From Przewalskia tangutica (taxonomy: Eukaryota > Streptophyta > Magnoliopsida > Solanales > Solanaceae): DNA of 64,000 nt. Location of the stretch: positions 5,022,001 through 5,086,000 of the forward strand of contig CM056729.1 in assembly GCA_029844215.1 (NCBI GenBank), in the 5' to 3' direction. Shown here in pieces: positions 34,864 to 47,610 of the stretch (position 1 is the first letter of the stretch; every line of letters starts with the position of its first letter). Made by a program: the position numbers and the translations under genes. The notes beneath the pieces are model-generated. The model saw only the letters and a program-made list of their open reading frames with translations. It did no database searches and had not been told where the DNA came from.

Positions 34864-36828
34864 GAAAGTATCATCGAGCGATTAGTCCTCGGAAAGTGTC
34901 TACTGACCGTGTCTAAGTAGAGTCTTGATTATCGATGTGTTGTGCGCATCTATAATCGTGAGGCTGAGACATTTAGGATTAGTTTTATTCTTCATTACGA
35001 GATCGTGCCTTAGAGGCATGTTGTAAGTTGGACCCTCGGCGTGTTTCGTTTTTACGATTATGCTCTGCGAAGGCAACGAGGCGAGAAGGGCGGCGAGAGG
35101 AGGCTGCGAGTAGAAGCGGCGGCAGATCTCTACGAGACCACGATACTGAGCCTCGGTCCCATGCAGGCGAGAGAGATGGGTTACGCGAGTTGGCGATTAT
35201 TGGCGAGGTTGTGGCGAACACGAGGATAAGTGGGCCAGCGCATTCGATGCACCGATGGTTCACGAGATCGGATAGTTTGAGGTGCGGGACTTTCGAGTTG
35301 TGGCGCCAGAGTTCTGGTCGAGGCACGAGGATGATCGCGAATTCATCAAGCGATTCTGACGGATCGTAAGTGATCGAGCATCGGAGACCGAGTCGGTGGT
35401 CTAGGTTCGCATCGGTGCGTGATCTGCATGATCGGTTTGATTCGTGCGAGCTGTCCGGGGAGGCATGCACTTCCAGCGAGATGGGACGAGTTTTGGAGGC
35501 ATTTCTTGCACATTTCTTGCCTCGCGGATGAGAGGACTCGGTAAAGCCAGTTTTTGATGTTGAGGCGAGCAGGCGTCACGGTTCGGAAGTACAACGTGGA
35601 GTTTAACTCACTGCTCGATGCGTCCGCGTTAGTAGCCGACATGGAGGGCGAGTGCACCGCTATGTCACGAGGCTTGATGACTTTTTGGCGAGAGTTGCTC
35701 GGGAGTAGCTCTTGGCGGGCATGGACATTGCGCGTGCGAGCTCATGCACTTGGATGTGAGCACGCGTGAGTCGGCGGCATGACGAATCGGAGTAGGGCGA
35801 GCGGCGAGGTCCTTTGGTGACCTTCAGGCGGCGACCTCGCGGCCGAGTGAGTTATGCGCCTCGCCGCGATCTGAGTGCTCCACCTCGATCGTCGGGGCGT
35901 TCGAAAAATCGAGGCGGTCGGGGCTCGAGTTTGAGTTTTGGGGATCGGGGATGTTAGTCGGATGGGACCACCCTTACCTCGTTGTGACCATTGTGGTAGG
36001 CTCGCGATGGAAGTGTCGTGCTAATAGGGAATCTGTTTACATGCGGCCGGTGAACCATTTTGCAAGGAATTGTCCCAGAGATAGCGCGGAGGTTGAGATT
36101 GATCTTGGGATCGATGGGCGATTCACCTCCTCTCCTTTGTGCGTCGTCTTGGAAAGAACATGAGTAGAAGCGACGAAGGGAGGTGAAGCAATAGTGTGGT
36201 ATGTTCTTAACCTCAGAGTATTGTATGCTTTGATGTTGTGGTGATGTGTTGAGTGCTATGTTGGGTAGCTTTGTGTGTATATAATGTGTTTTGGAAGCAT
36301 GGTTAATAAAGAGGGTAAGTTGGGGATGAGAAAAATTTTGAACCTTAGAATTTATAACAGTTGAGACCTTAGATGTAAAGTAGTCTTGGGTAGAAGCCTT
36401 TACTGTTAATCCGTGTCGGAGTGTATGGTATACATGGAGTTTTGTGTGATGATTCCATGGGTAGTTTGCGATGGAAGTGGTAGCTTCCATGACGTGGATT
36501 AGTAAGATGGACGAGTTGGAGGTAGTGACTCAGGTGGTAGAAAGCAGGCGATGTTGAATTGTGGGCGTGTACTAGAGAGGGTGTGAGTGTACAAGGAAGG
36601 TGCAGCAGGAGTAAGGAGAGTATCCTTTAGACCGAGGAGGAGAAAATAGTGATGTTTGCGTGAGGTGATTTCCCAGATTAGTGGAATTTGGAGATGCGTG
36701 ATTTCTATATTATGGCCATGAGAGGCATAAATGAGTTTTGGTAGGTATAGTAGTGAAGACTATACTGCGCGTATGTTCTCAAGACTTAGAAGGAACATTC
36801 GGACGAATGTTTCTAGAGGAAGAATGTT
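34864..36828 (+). pseudogene. Level-4 interior: decayed gag only
   Basis: A primer-site-like sequence follows the LTR (about 34866-34880). A gag start with a basic N-terminus lies near 35060, followed by capsid-like sequence around 35540-35760. A degraded CCHC knuckle ending HFARNCPRD is at about 36055-36085; its first cysteines are blurred. No pol region fits in the remaining 0.7 kb. The 3' end has a purine tract (ctagaggaagaa) directly before the LTR. The element must have relied on proteins of an autonomous relative. Confidence 0.72.
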
Positions 36829-37300
36829 ACACCAGTAAATTCTAGAAGATAGATAAGTTGACAACATGTGTTGGGCCAGATTTTTAGTTTACCTTGGAGT
36901 GTTGTACCCCAGTTGTTAAGAATTTCGAGGTGTTTAAAAGCCTAATGTGTAGCAGTTAAATCTAGATCCCAACGCAACAAACCGTTAAATCGATTGGACC
37001 TCGAGTCAAAAGTTATGGAAGTTTCAAGTTTGGTGCGTGATCAGTGCAGCTTCTCGGCGAAGTGCAGCGGCCGGACTGCGAGGCAGCGGCGCCCGATTAT
37101 CTTGAAGTCACGAGGTTGCAGCGCCGGCGCTGAATGCGAGGCATGGCGCACGCGGAAGATTTATTTTGGAAAAGCGCCATGGCGCGGCCGTGGGCGCGCG
37201 CGGATTTTTCTTGTGATAAAAAACAGGATATTTCGTTTATAACCTATGGGAGGGTGACAAGTGTCCTCCCATCCTTTATCGATAAGTGGTCCTATTTTAG

Positions 37301-37324
37301 GGCCAAGTCTTGGAAGACTTGGCC
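37301..37324. other. Palindrome in LTR leader
   Basis: Identical to 32121-32144. Confidence 0.75.
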
Positions 37325-39090
37325 ATTCCATTTCATTTCATTTCAAAACCCTTCCATGGAAACCCTCTCCTTCTCTCTAGTTTTGGAAGAAAACCTAGCT
37401 TTAGAGGAGATTGTTGGGCGGCAAGAAGAAAAAGTGTGGGTAAACTCGTGGGTAACGGTGGGCGATTTTGTGACAAGAGGTGGAAGAAAAAGCGGCTTTT
37501 GTGGGCTATTCCTTAAGGTAAAAGTTTCCTTTCTCTTGGTTATGAGCCTAAGGCATTTTATTTTAGTAGTATAGATCTGTGAGCCGAAGTCGTTATATTT
37601 AGAGTTTGAATAGATTTGTGAGCACAGGTGTTATAGTTAAGTTTGTATAGATTTGTGAGCCGAGGTGTTATAGTTAAGTTGGCTTAGATTTGGATCTTGT
37701 AGCCTTGTTGATTTCGGCCTTGTGAAGGTGGCAAGTTAATAGAAACAAAGGAAGTTCATCGATTTCCGTAGAATGTAGGGGCCTTGTACTTAGTTTACTC
37801 TACGTTCAAACTAGAGTTTGATAGGCGTTTTATGGCCCTTATAGGATTGAAGTACTACGTGTAGCATATTCTTCTGGGAGATAAGATCGTGGAGCATTTT
37901 GCTTAGTGTCGACAATCGTCGCGAGGTATGTGATTCTTCCTATCCTCTTGACATGACTATTTGTGAAATATATAGTGCGGTTGACGCGTGTGTTAAAGGA
38001 AATTGATTTTCCAAATTGTGTCTTGACTTGTTATGAAGTGTAAAGGGCTTCGTTATGTGTAAGAGTAGTAAGTCTTATCCAGTTAGTAATGGGCACTCGG
38101 TGCTTAAAGAATGAGTCCTCTTGGTCTCATAAATGTTTATGTGGTAATTGGTTGGTTTAAAACATAAAGGGGTTATAACGGCTTTATGGGAAGTTAGTTA
38201 TAACAACTTTATGTGAATAAAAGAACGGTTGTTGATTGGTAGAAGTTAAGAGACTTGATCTTGTAAGATAAGAGACTTAACTTAGAATTGTGAAAGTTTT
38301 GTAATGTATTCAAAAGTTGTAAAACCTCATTCGTGAGTAATGAGTACTACTTGGTTTTGAAAACTTAAGAGTTATACTAGCTTTATGTAAAGTTAGGTAT
38401 AACGGCATAAGAATGTGAAATGGATTTGAAAGTGGGAACAAGTATCGAACACACCATCAAAGCTAATAAAGGAAATGGTTTCGACTAATTGATTATATTA
38501 AAACCGGTAGAAACCTCCATCTGCATAGAAACTAAGATAAGACAAAATGATATTACATTTCCTAGATCATGTCGCTTAAATGAGAATCATTGATAACAAG
38601 TTCGACTTTTCTTAAAATTTCAAAGAATGAACTTAATGGATTGCAAAGGATAATGTCTTGGATTTTGGAAAGAGAAGTAACTTGAGTTTGAAAGTATAAA
38701 TCACTTGTTTTCAAATATCGAACTTTTCTTAAGGGAAAAGTAAATGACTTGGTTTTAAAAGGTAGGAATACTTGACCTTAAAGGAGTTAATTACTTGGAC
38801 TTTTAAAAGGTATACTTGGACGTTATGTTAATTGTGTTTGAATGCGTGTTTTAAACATGAATGTGTGTGATACTACGTGTGATAGTATCGTATGGTTTCT
38901 ACGTAAAGAGGTCTTTGAAGGTAGGAAAGAATGTAGTATTTTGGGGTTGGAACCGGTTTGTCGACTTAAACGAAGGTACTTTGAGTTGTGTGTAACTTGC
39001 ACGTGCTTGTGGTGATAGTTTTGTTGTTGTGCAAGTGTGAATTTGTGCTCCGAGTCTCTCGACGGAGGGCGGATATCGGGTGGTATGATG

Positions 39091-39510
39091 GACATATCGA
39101 CCGCGTTGGGTAGCCAGCGGGTATGCTTCCAATATATTGATCCTTTGGGACATATCGACACTTTGGGTAGCCCACGAGTATGCTTATTGTGAGTGTTATC
39201 TTGTAAAGCGGTTTGGACATACCGACACGTTGGGTAGCCAGCAGTATCGTCCACGCGATGAGTATTATCTGGCATTTGTTTGGACATACCGACACGTTGG
39301 GTAGCCGAGTATCGTCCACGATGAGTATTATCTGGTATTTGTTTGGACATACCGACACGTTGGGTAGCCAGCGGTATCGTCCACAGTGAGTATTATCTTG
39401 TTATTGGTTGGGACATCGACACGCGTTGGGTAGCCAGTATGCGTCACTGTGAGTACTATCTTGTTATTGGGTTGGACATACCGACACGTTGGGTAGCCAC
39501 GAGTATCGAC
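39091..39510. repeat. LTR minisatellite, 7 units
   Basis: Counterpart of 33881-34310 in the 3' LTR. Confidence 0.9.
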
Positions 39511-42500
39511 CACTTTGAGTAATGATCTTTCGGCGTGAGTCCACGACTTGATGTGGTTTGATTTGGTAGGCGTATATACGTGGTGTCTTGTAGTTTGGTT
39601 ATCATACGTCTCTGCTTTTCTTATAGACTATTATGATTTCATTTACGTATTTTTCTGTTTCGCATACTCACTGTTGTTATCGACCCGGCCGAGGCTGCGT
39701 TCATCTGCATGAGTTGAGATACATCGCTTGTTGATCCGCACCACTTTGGATCGTTCGGTTCTCGAAGCTCCATTCCTTCGGAGACTTTGTCATTTAGTAC
39801 GGTTCGCGAAGTTGTAGAACTTTTTGTACATTCGTGGTATGGCGGAACCGTCGTCCAGAGATGTTATAAAAATTCTTAGAAGTGCAGTAATCGATGTGGC
39901 GGGGATTATCGTTCAGTGTTAGTTATTTTGAAAAGGTAACCGATTAGTTAGCTTTGTTTCCTCTTTTCATTGGTTATCATGTATGAGTTTTAATTTCCAC
40001 TGATTTTCTCGATGTTGTTTGACTACTTGGGTGCGGGTAAGGCACGATCGCGAGCCGGTTTGGTCGTGACATCGAGCCACAACATCAATCATGCCGTAGA
40101 ATACCTTCGCCGGCTGCCGTCTATGATATAAAAGCACGAGGAACACACATGAACACGGGTCCACGCGTGTCATAATACAATCACGGGGTAAATGCGAAGG
40201 CATAGCGATTACTAAAACCACGCACCAACAAGGTCATGAATCAGATCATAAGATCTGTTTAGACCGTCACATGATCAAAGCCGCCACTTGCATGATATCG
40301 ATGTCGCTGCGTCTAACCTCGAACTCCGCAGCTCGCGTAGGCCAATCTCATCGGCCGCATGAGGTATTCCCGCATCGAGGGTACTCCCGGCATCGCCCCG
40401 ACTTCCGAGTCGCATGGCCCGCGGACGCGTGCCCATAAAGGACGACGCTAACTCGGAACTCTCGTAGCTCCGCATAGGCCCCGGGACCGCATGAGGTATT
40501 CTCGAATCATGGTCCTGCACCGCGAGTCTACCCCGCGTGGAGGCGACAACCCGGAATCATCTCAAGAGATGAATGCCACAATACTATCATAACGATAGTT
40601 AATAAGCACAATCAAGGAAACCCCTTTACACAAACATCACAAGATACTAACACACGTAGCATCCTAACACGCTTACTTATCAAAGCAACAAGAAAGTATT
40701 ACAAGGCTATCACAAACCAATACAATCAAGTTGTTCACACAAGGTACTTCTACTATATGATCAACAAGATCGGGTTTTATCCCCAAAGTACTTCATACAT
40801 TAACTCTTTAAAGATACGTTACCTTCAAAAGTCACACTGATACGTAGTATATGAAAATAGAGTGATTATCTTTTAAAGAAAATCAATTACTTCTCTTTGT
40901 AAAATCAAGTAGCAACATTCTTTTCCAATGTTCAAGTTTGCCTAATTTCCAATGTTCAAGTTCCTCATTTTTGAAAGGTTTCGTAGTTCATAGTCTTATT
41001 CATTTAAGAATATAATTCTTCTTTAAACAATCGAGAAACCTAAGCCTTATATGTGAGTAGGATATTCTTGTTTATTACAATCTTATTACAAAGACCATGA
41101 TCTAGAAATATCATTTTGTCTCATCTTAGCTTACATGCAGATGGAAGCTTCTACTGGTTTTAATAATACTTAATTAGTCAAAACATTTCCTTTTATTAAC
41201 TGCAGTTGGTTTGTCGATACATTCGATTTCAAATCATAAAACATTCTTAAGCCGTTATACCTAACTTCCCATAAAGTGGTATAACTCTTAAGTTTTCAAA
41301 AACCAAGTATATTACTTCTTTCAAAATGATTCAAAATCTTTTGAAATACTTCAAGTTCTTTATTAACACATAACAAGCCGCTTATAGTTCAAATCGTTAC
41401 CTTTTAAAGACCACAGTATTTTCTTACCAACATAAAGTCGTTATAACCAACTTCCCATAAAGCGTTATAACACTTTATGTTCTAAATCAACCAAATACGT
41501 TTAGCGTATGCGTCTACCGTACTACATAGTTCCACATATCATGCTAGAAGAGATAGGAAGAGGTTCACATACCTCGACGAGTATCGACTAATAGCAAACG
41601 CTCAGTACTTCCAAACGTCGGCTACTCCTGCCAAGTAGATCGCGCCACTCGTAGTACTTCAACCTATAAGGCCACAAGGCTTTATTAACATTCAGATCTC
41701 ATCGTAGAACATTCTACCGAAAATTCGCAGACCCTCCCACATGGCAGAAATCTCTCCTATCGAGGTGGCTACCAAGCCAACCGAGGGGTTATACATCTAA
41801 CCTAACTGTACAATTCTACTTCACGGTACTCTACTACACAAGTCTCCATGTCTACAACCCTATGTAATTACAATTCGGATTCTTCTTTCAATTCAGCTTA
41901 AGTCGCGAAGACATTGCGTAAGTATTATTCGAGCTTAAGTCAAAAGACATTGCGATACTACGTTCATTCTATATATAGTATACTTCAACTATATATTCTA
42001 ACAATATGTAATTTCCAATTACAATAGAGGACAAGATATTTACCTCGGTAAGCCCATAATTATCCTAGCAAAGTCGATCTGGGCAATCGCTTAGCTCAAC
42101 TCCGAGCGCTCAACCCGCTCTAAACCACCCTTAGAAGTTCTAACCAACTTCTACACAATACTCCAACTGACTATGGAGATTTTTCCTAGGGTTTGGTTTG
42201 TGGACCGACTAAGTATAATAGTATTTTACGGGCTTTTCAGATAGGTATAACCTTAGAATACAACAAGGTATATGGCTAAGGTAATTTGGGCATTATAACA
42301 ATACTTTTGAGAGTATTTCTACAAGAGTGGGTATTATATAAAAACAAACTAGGCAGTGGGGTGGCTACCCTCGGCCTACCCACTGTGGGAAACTCTCGGC
42401 GAGGGCCTCACGAAAAGGGAGGAAAGCTCTCAAGACTTAGGCATTTTGGATGAAGAAGTCTTCAACCTTAGAGGGTATTTATAGCACGCCAAGGCCAACC

Positions 42501-45500
42501 AATGGCCAAGATCTAGCCAGTGCCTAGCAAGTGTAGGGCAAGATTCACCCACGTGTCCTTAACCAACTAACACACAAAATATCCTACCAACTCCCCTCTT
42601 CAATTCGCCCAAGCCGAGTCCTCACGTCCGCCAACGGGAGGTGCCAAGTGGCGCTCTCGTTGGTCCAACACGTTCCTCTCGGAAAAATCCGCAAAATTAA
42701 AAATGACATAGCCGAAATTCCCCTACGAAAGCGTGGAAAACGTTTAGCCGAAAACGACTCTAAACGGGTGTTGTGCACAAATAAAATTCGCCAAGCACTT
42801 TAAGGCACAAACTTTTCTACGTCGTCCCTGCGCATATTACTGAAATACGGTATAACACTTACCCGCACCTAGTGATACAACATCGAGTAATCACGAACAT
42901 AAACGATACAAGACATATTATGAAATATGAAACAATAATTGAGAAAAAACTTGCCTTTCGGCATATATGTAAATAACAACTTTTTCAACATGACAGTTTA
43001 ATCCTTTTACAAACCCTGCCCACAAGATTACTGCACTCTACGAATGATATGATAACAACGACGGATGGGGCCGCCATACCACGAATGTAAGCACCTACAA
43101 CAACAGGACTATACGAACAAGCCTCCGAGAAACGGAGCTTTCCCAAGCGACCAATGACCTAAGAGCGAGGATCAACGATCGCGTACCTTTACTGCGGCGT
43201 GAACGCACTTCGGCGAGGTCAAGACGAGTATGTGCATGGCGAAAATCAGTAAATGAAATCATAGCGATCATATAAAGCAGAGACATGTATGATAACAAAA
43301 CTACGATTCACAATAAACAAGCAATATATCAAGTCGTGACTCACGCCTCAAGTCATCACTAAAATATAACAATGGGTCTCACGCCCACAATATCAATCAC
43401 GCCTGTGGAATACCTTTCCTCATCGCCGGCTTTATGATATAAAAGCACCAAGGAACACATGAACACCAGTCCCACTGCGCTATAATGAAACCGCATGGTA
43501 AGTGAAGGCATAGCCGACTACTAACACCTACGCATCATCAAGGTCGCGAATCAGATTATAAGATCTGTCTGCATCGTCATGATCAAAGCCGCCACTTGCC
43601 CGCAGATCTAATGCGCGTCTAGCCCTCGAACTTTCCGCACTCGCGTAGGCCAATCTCATCGGCCCGCATGAGGTATTCCCGCATCGAGGGTAGCTACTCC
43701 CCGACATCGCCCCGACTTCGCATGGCGCACGTGGACGCGTGCCCATAAAGGACGCACACTAACTCGAACTCTCGTAGCTCGCGTAGGCCCTCAGGACTGC
43801 GTGGTATTCTCGAATCATAGGTCCATCGACCCGCTGAGTCTACCCGCGACGGAGGCGCAACCCTAATCATCTCAAGAGATGAGTGATGTAAAATACTAAA
43901 ACAACAGCTTATCGTTAAGCAACATAAGCACAACAAAGGAAAACCCCTTTACGCAACATCACAAGATACTAACACACGTAGCATCCTAGCGTGTTTACTT
44001 ATCAATCAACAAGAAAGTATTACAAGGCTATCACAAACCAACACAATCAAGTTATACACACAAGGTACTTTAAGCTAACAAGTTCGTATCTACCCCAAAG
44101 TACTTCATACATTAAATCTTTTAAAAGATCCGTTGCTTTCACATAAGTCACACAATACCCGTAGTATAAAATAGAGTGGATGTCTTTTAAATAAACCAAA
44201 ACACTTACCTTTGTAAAATCAAGTAACAACATTATTTTCCAAACGTCAAGTTTGCCTAATTTCAAATGTTCACGTTTCTTATTTTAGAAAGGTTTCAGTG
44301 GTTCATAGCCTTATTCATTTAAGAATATAATTCTCTTTTAAACAATCGGAGAAACATAAGTCTTATATGTGAGTAGGATATTCTTGTTTATAACAATCTT
44401 ATTACAGCAGCCGTGATCTAGGAAATATCATTTTGTCTCATCTTAGCTTCATGCGGATGGAAGTTTCTCTGGTTTTAATAATACTTAATTAGTCAAAACA
44501 TTTCCTTTTATTAACGCTGCGATGGTTGGTCGATACATTCTGATTTCAAATCAAGAAACATTCTTAAGCCGTTATACCTAACTTCCCATAAAGCTAGTAT
44601 AACTCTTAAGTTTTTCAAAAACCAAGTATTACTTCTTCTTTCAAAATGATTCAAAACTCTTTTGAAATACTTCAAGTCCTTTATTAACACATAACAAGCC
44701 AGTTATAGTTCAAATCAGTTACCTTTTAAAGACCACAAGTATTTTCTTACCAACATAAAGTCATATAACCAACTTCCCATAAAGCCGTTATAACACTTTA
44801 CGTGTTAAACCAATCAAATACGTTTAGCACACGTATCGCTCACCGTCACATAGTTCACACATATCATGCTAGAAGAGATAGGAAGAGGTTCACATACCGC
44901 GACGAGTATCGACTAATAGCAAAACGCTCCAAATACATCCAACCGTGGCTACTCCTGCCCAAGTAGATCGCGCCACACGTAGTACTTCAACCTATAAGGC
45001 CACGCGCTTATTAACATTAGATCTCATCGTAGAACATTCTACCGAAAATTCGCACCTCCCCACATGCGGCGTAACTCCTCCTCTATCGAGGTGCCACAAG
45101 CCAACCGCGGGGGTTATACGCCTAACCCTGCAGGTACAATTCTACTCCACGGTACTACTACACAAGTCTCATGTCTGACCTATGTAATTACGATTCGGTG
45201 ATTCTTCTTCGAAAGGTTTCTTATTATTGTGCTTAAGTCAAAAGACATTCACGACAACAACGCTCGATTCTACATATAGTATACTTCAACTATAGTATAA
45301 CAATCATGTAATTTCCAATTACAATAGAGGACAAGATATTTACCTCGATAAGCCCATAATTATCCAAGTATAAAGTCGATCCCGCAATCGTTTAGCTCAA
45401 CTCAGCGCTCAACCCGCTCTAAACCACCCTTAGAAGTTCTAACCAACTTCTACACAATACTCCAACGGACTATGGAGATTTTCCTAGGGTTTCGGTTTTG

Positions 45501-46884
45501 TGGACGACGAAGTATAATAGTATTTCGGGCTTTTCAGATAGGTATAACCTTAGAATACAACAAGGTATACTGCTAAGGTAATTTGGGCATTATAACAATA
45601 CTTTAGAGTATTTCTACACCACAAAGGGGTATTATACGAAAGCAACTAGGCTAGTGGGTACCCCACGGCCACACTACTAGGAGTGGAGAGGGCTCTCGCC
45701 AGGGCCTTTCAAAGGGGAGAGAGGGCTCTTGGGCGAGAGTCAACAAGAGGAGAGGAGGATTTTAACACTTAGGAAAAATTTAGGATGAAGAAGTTCATCA
45801 AAGGAGAGGGTATTTATAGCACAAGCCAAGGCGACCAATGGCGAGATCTAGCCAGTGTATAGCAAGTGTAAGGCGAGATTCACCTGAGTGCCACTTGCGC
45901 CGCTGATGAGAGGTGCAGTGCGCCTCTCGTTGGTCCAAAATGTTCCGCCTCTCGGAAAAATCCATAAAAATAAGAAAAGACATAGCCGGAATTTTCCTCG
46001 CAAGTTATGTAAACGTTTCGTCGAAAACGACTCTAACAAGGTGTTGTGACAAATGCCATTCGGCGAGCCACTGGCGGGGTGACACGTGTCACCTCTCCTA
46101 TTGGCCCAAAATAAAACATCTTAGAAAATATCCACAATGGCCAAAATCTCAAAACAAAGTGGGCCCCACAAAACCGTAAATTTCTCCCGTGGGCCCCACG
46201 TGACCATTTCCGAAAATAAAATTCCATAATTCTCTAATATTCCAGGAAGTCTGAATACCAAATCTGGGAATCCAATTCCTATTAACGAACCTTTTTCCTT
46301 CACAAAAACCGGAAACTTTTCCGTGGAAAAATCGCCTCTTTCTTCCTTTCCAATCTTTCTGTCGTATTCTCGTACGTACGTCCTCGCATACATACCCTGG
46401 AACTACGGGGTATAACAGCTTATTTTCAGAATTTAGGAGATGAATTTGGGTTAATAAAACAAGCCTAAATTATGATGGAACGTGAATAAGAATCGCTTAT
46501 AGTTATTGTTAGAATTGGTTGGCAAAGTTCGAACTAAAATAGTTAGATATTGGCTTCAATGGTTGAATTGTATGTTGCTTACCATTTGCATGTTGAGAAT
46601 TGAAATGTAGCCTTGACGATTAAGAGATAATTATTTGTATGAAAGAATTGCAAGATGAATTGAAATGTTTAAGAATTTAAAAGAAAAAGTTTGGAATTGA
46701 TAACGTATCGTCTGGTAGGAAATTGATAGAAATTATTGAACATGTTTGGTAATGTATTACGGGCTGAACTAGTATGTAAATAAGCTACAACATGCATAAG
46801 TATTGCAATAAGATACCTATACATGCCTCGAAAGGATTAAGTGTAAGAAATGTGTTAATTTTATATATTCTGGAATAAAGGGGA

Positions 46885-47037
46885 AATTGTTGGTTTGAAT
46901 TGAATTGTTGGTTTGAATTGAATTGTTGGTTTGAATTGAATTGTTGGTTTGAATTGAATTGTTGGTTTGAATTGGATTGTTGGTTGATTGGATTGTAGTT
47001 GGAGTTGAATTGTTGGTTGATTTGGATTATTGGAAAA
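46885..47037. repeat. 18-bp minisatellite in level-1 LTR
   Basis: At least six units of gaattgttggtttgaatt, decaying at the right end. Its minus-strand reading gives an Asn-Gln repeat that is not a gene. Confidence 0.9.
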
Positions 47038-47439
47038 TTGTGGATACGCACATAAACAAAGGAAATCTTTGCCCAATTTTTGTAGAAATAAAGGAGCCTT
47101 TAAGCATATAACTTACATTAGGAACCATGTAATTGTGAGCATGTTGTTCCTTATCATAGGTTGAAGTACTAGACGAGGAATACCTTAATACCAAGCTGAT
47201 TAGTTCGCCTAAGAGGTATGTAAGACCTTTCTTTCTTTCTTTTGGCATGATTTTTAGTAAAGTACGGCGGACGTACTTAACTCCTACCAGTTCAGTTTTA
47301 GAAATGATTATTTACTAATGATTATGATTCAATAACAGAGTTTATGGTAGTAATGTTATTGAGAGTCACATAATGATTTTAGATGCATACAGTTGCTCAT
47401 GTTATCTACTCGTGCTAAGTGTTACTATTTCATTCCACT

Positions 47440-47610
47440 GAGTCCCGGGCCAGATCATGTTCGTGCACAGCCATGCATCATTCATCGAGTCCCTCACTAG
47501 AGGGCCGAGACACGATATATATATACAGATTACATCGAGACCCTCCCGTAGGCGAGACATGTTCTGTAGCAAATCAGATTCCATCGAGTCCTCCAGTAGA
47601 AGTAGACATG
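47440..47610. repeat. ~60-bp minisatellite in level-1 LTR
   Basis: Three imperfect units containing cat[t]catcgag[t/a]cc and gagacatgttctg. It occupies the same relative place as the minisatellites of the other LTRs but has unrelated sequence. Confidence 0.65.

Larger units (their letters stand above)
31633..40071 (+). mobile_element. Complete LTR element, plus strand (nest level 4), LARD-like
   Basis: LTRs at 31633-34863 and 36829-40071 (3.23 and 3.24 kb) start TGTTACACC and end in GTCGTGACA (the first copy is mutated to gtcgtggcg). The interior is 1.97 kb. Flanks read tcagg on the left and tcgag on the right, compatible with a 5-bp duplication TCGAG altered by small errors. The interior is related to that of level 3, so a member of the family inserted into another member. 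Confidence 0.88.
36829..40071 (+). mobile_element. 3' LTR of level-4 element
   Basis: Same architecture as the 5' LTR: palindrome 37301-37324, twin motif 38172-38204, minisatellite 39091-39510, end GTCGTGACA. Differences from the 5' LTR are mostly small indels at CG- and CHG-like sites. Confidence 0.9.
24992..42857 (-). mobile_element. Complete LTR element, minus strand (nest level 3), LARD-like
   Basis: The left LTR (24992-28358) and right LTR (31053-31632 plus 40072-42857) have nearly the same length (about 3367 and 3366 bp). The interior is 28359-31052 (2.7 kb). On the minus strand the order is 5' LTR, primer site, gag-like start, polypurine tract, 3' LTR. The left terminus is blurred (catcacacgacc instead of tgtcacgacc), so the insertion point is known only within about 5 bp and the TSD is unresolved. 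The 5' LTR is split by the level-4 element. Confidence 0.85.
31053..42857 (-). mobile_element. 5' LTR of level-3 element, split by level 4
   Basis: Segments 31053-31632 and 40072-42857 join at atgggtctc / ccacaacatcaatcatgcc, exactly as the intact copy reads at 25541-25575. Confidence 0.88.
24961..46417 (-). mobile_element. Solo LTR, minus strand (nest level 2)
   Basis: Bounded by TGTCACGACC (24961) and GTATAACA (46417), with the 5-bp duplication GCTTA at 24956-24960 and 46418-46422. Its own sequence is about 31 bp on the left plus 42858-46417 on the right (about 3.6 kb). The right part begins just where the first ~50 bp of an LTR are missing. It is a diverged relative of the level-3 LTRs. 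Confidence 0.88.

Noticed and set aside
35028..35470. Overlapping frames of 113 and 161 codons in the level-4 interior
   Set aside because: GC-rich gag remnant read in wrong frames; the typical gag start is in another frame and is broken.
46785..47076. Asn/Gln-repeat minus-strand frames
   Set aside because: Produced by the 18-bp minisatellite of the level-1 LTR; no start context, intron signal or conserved domain.
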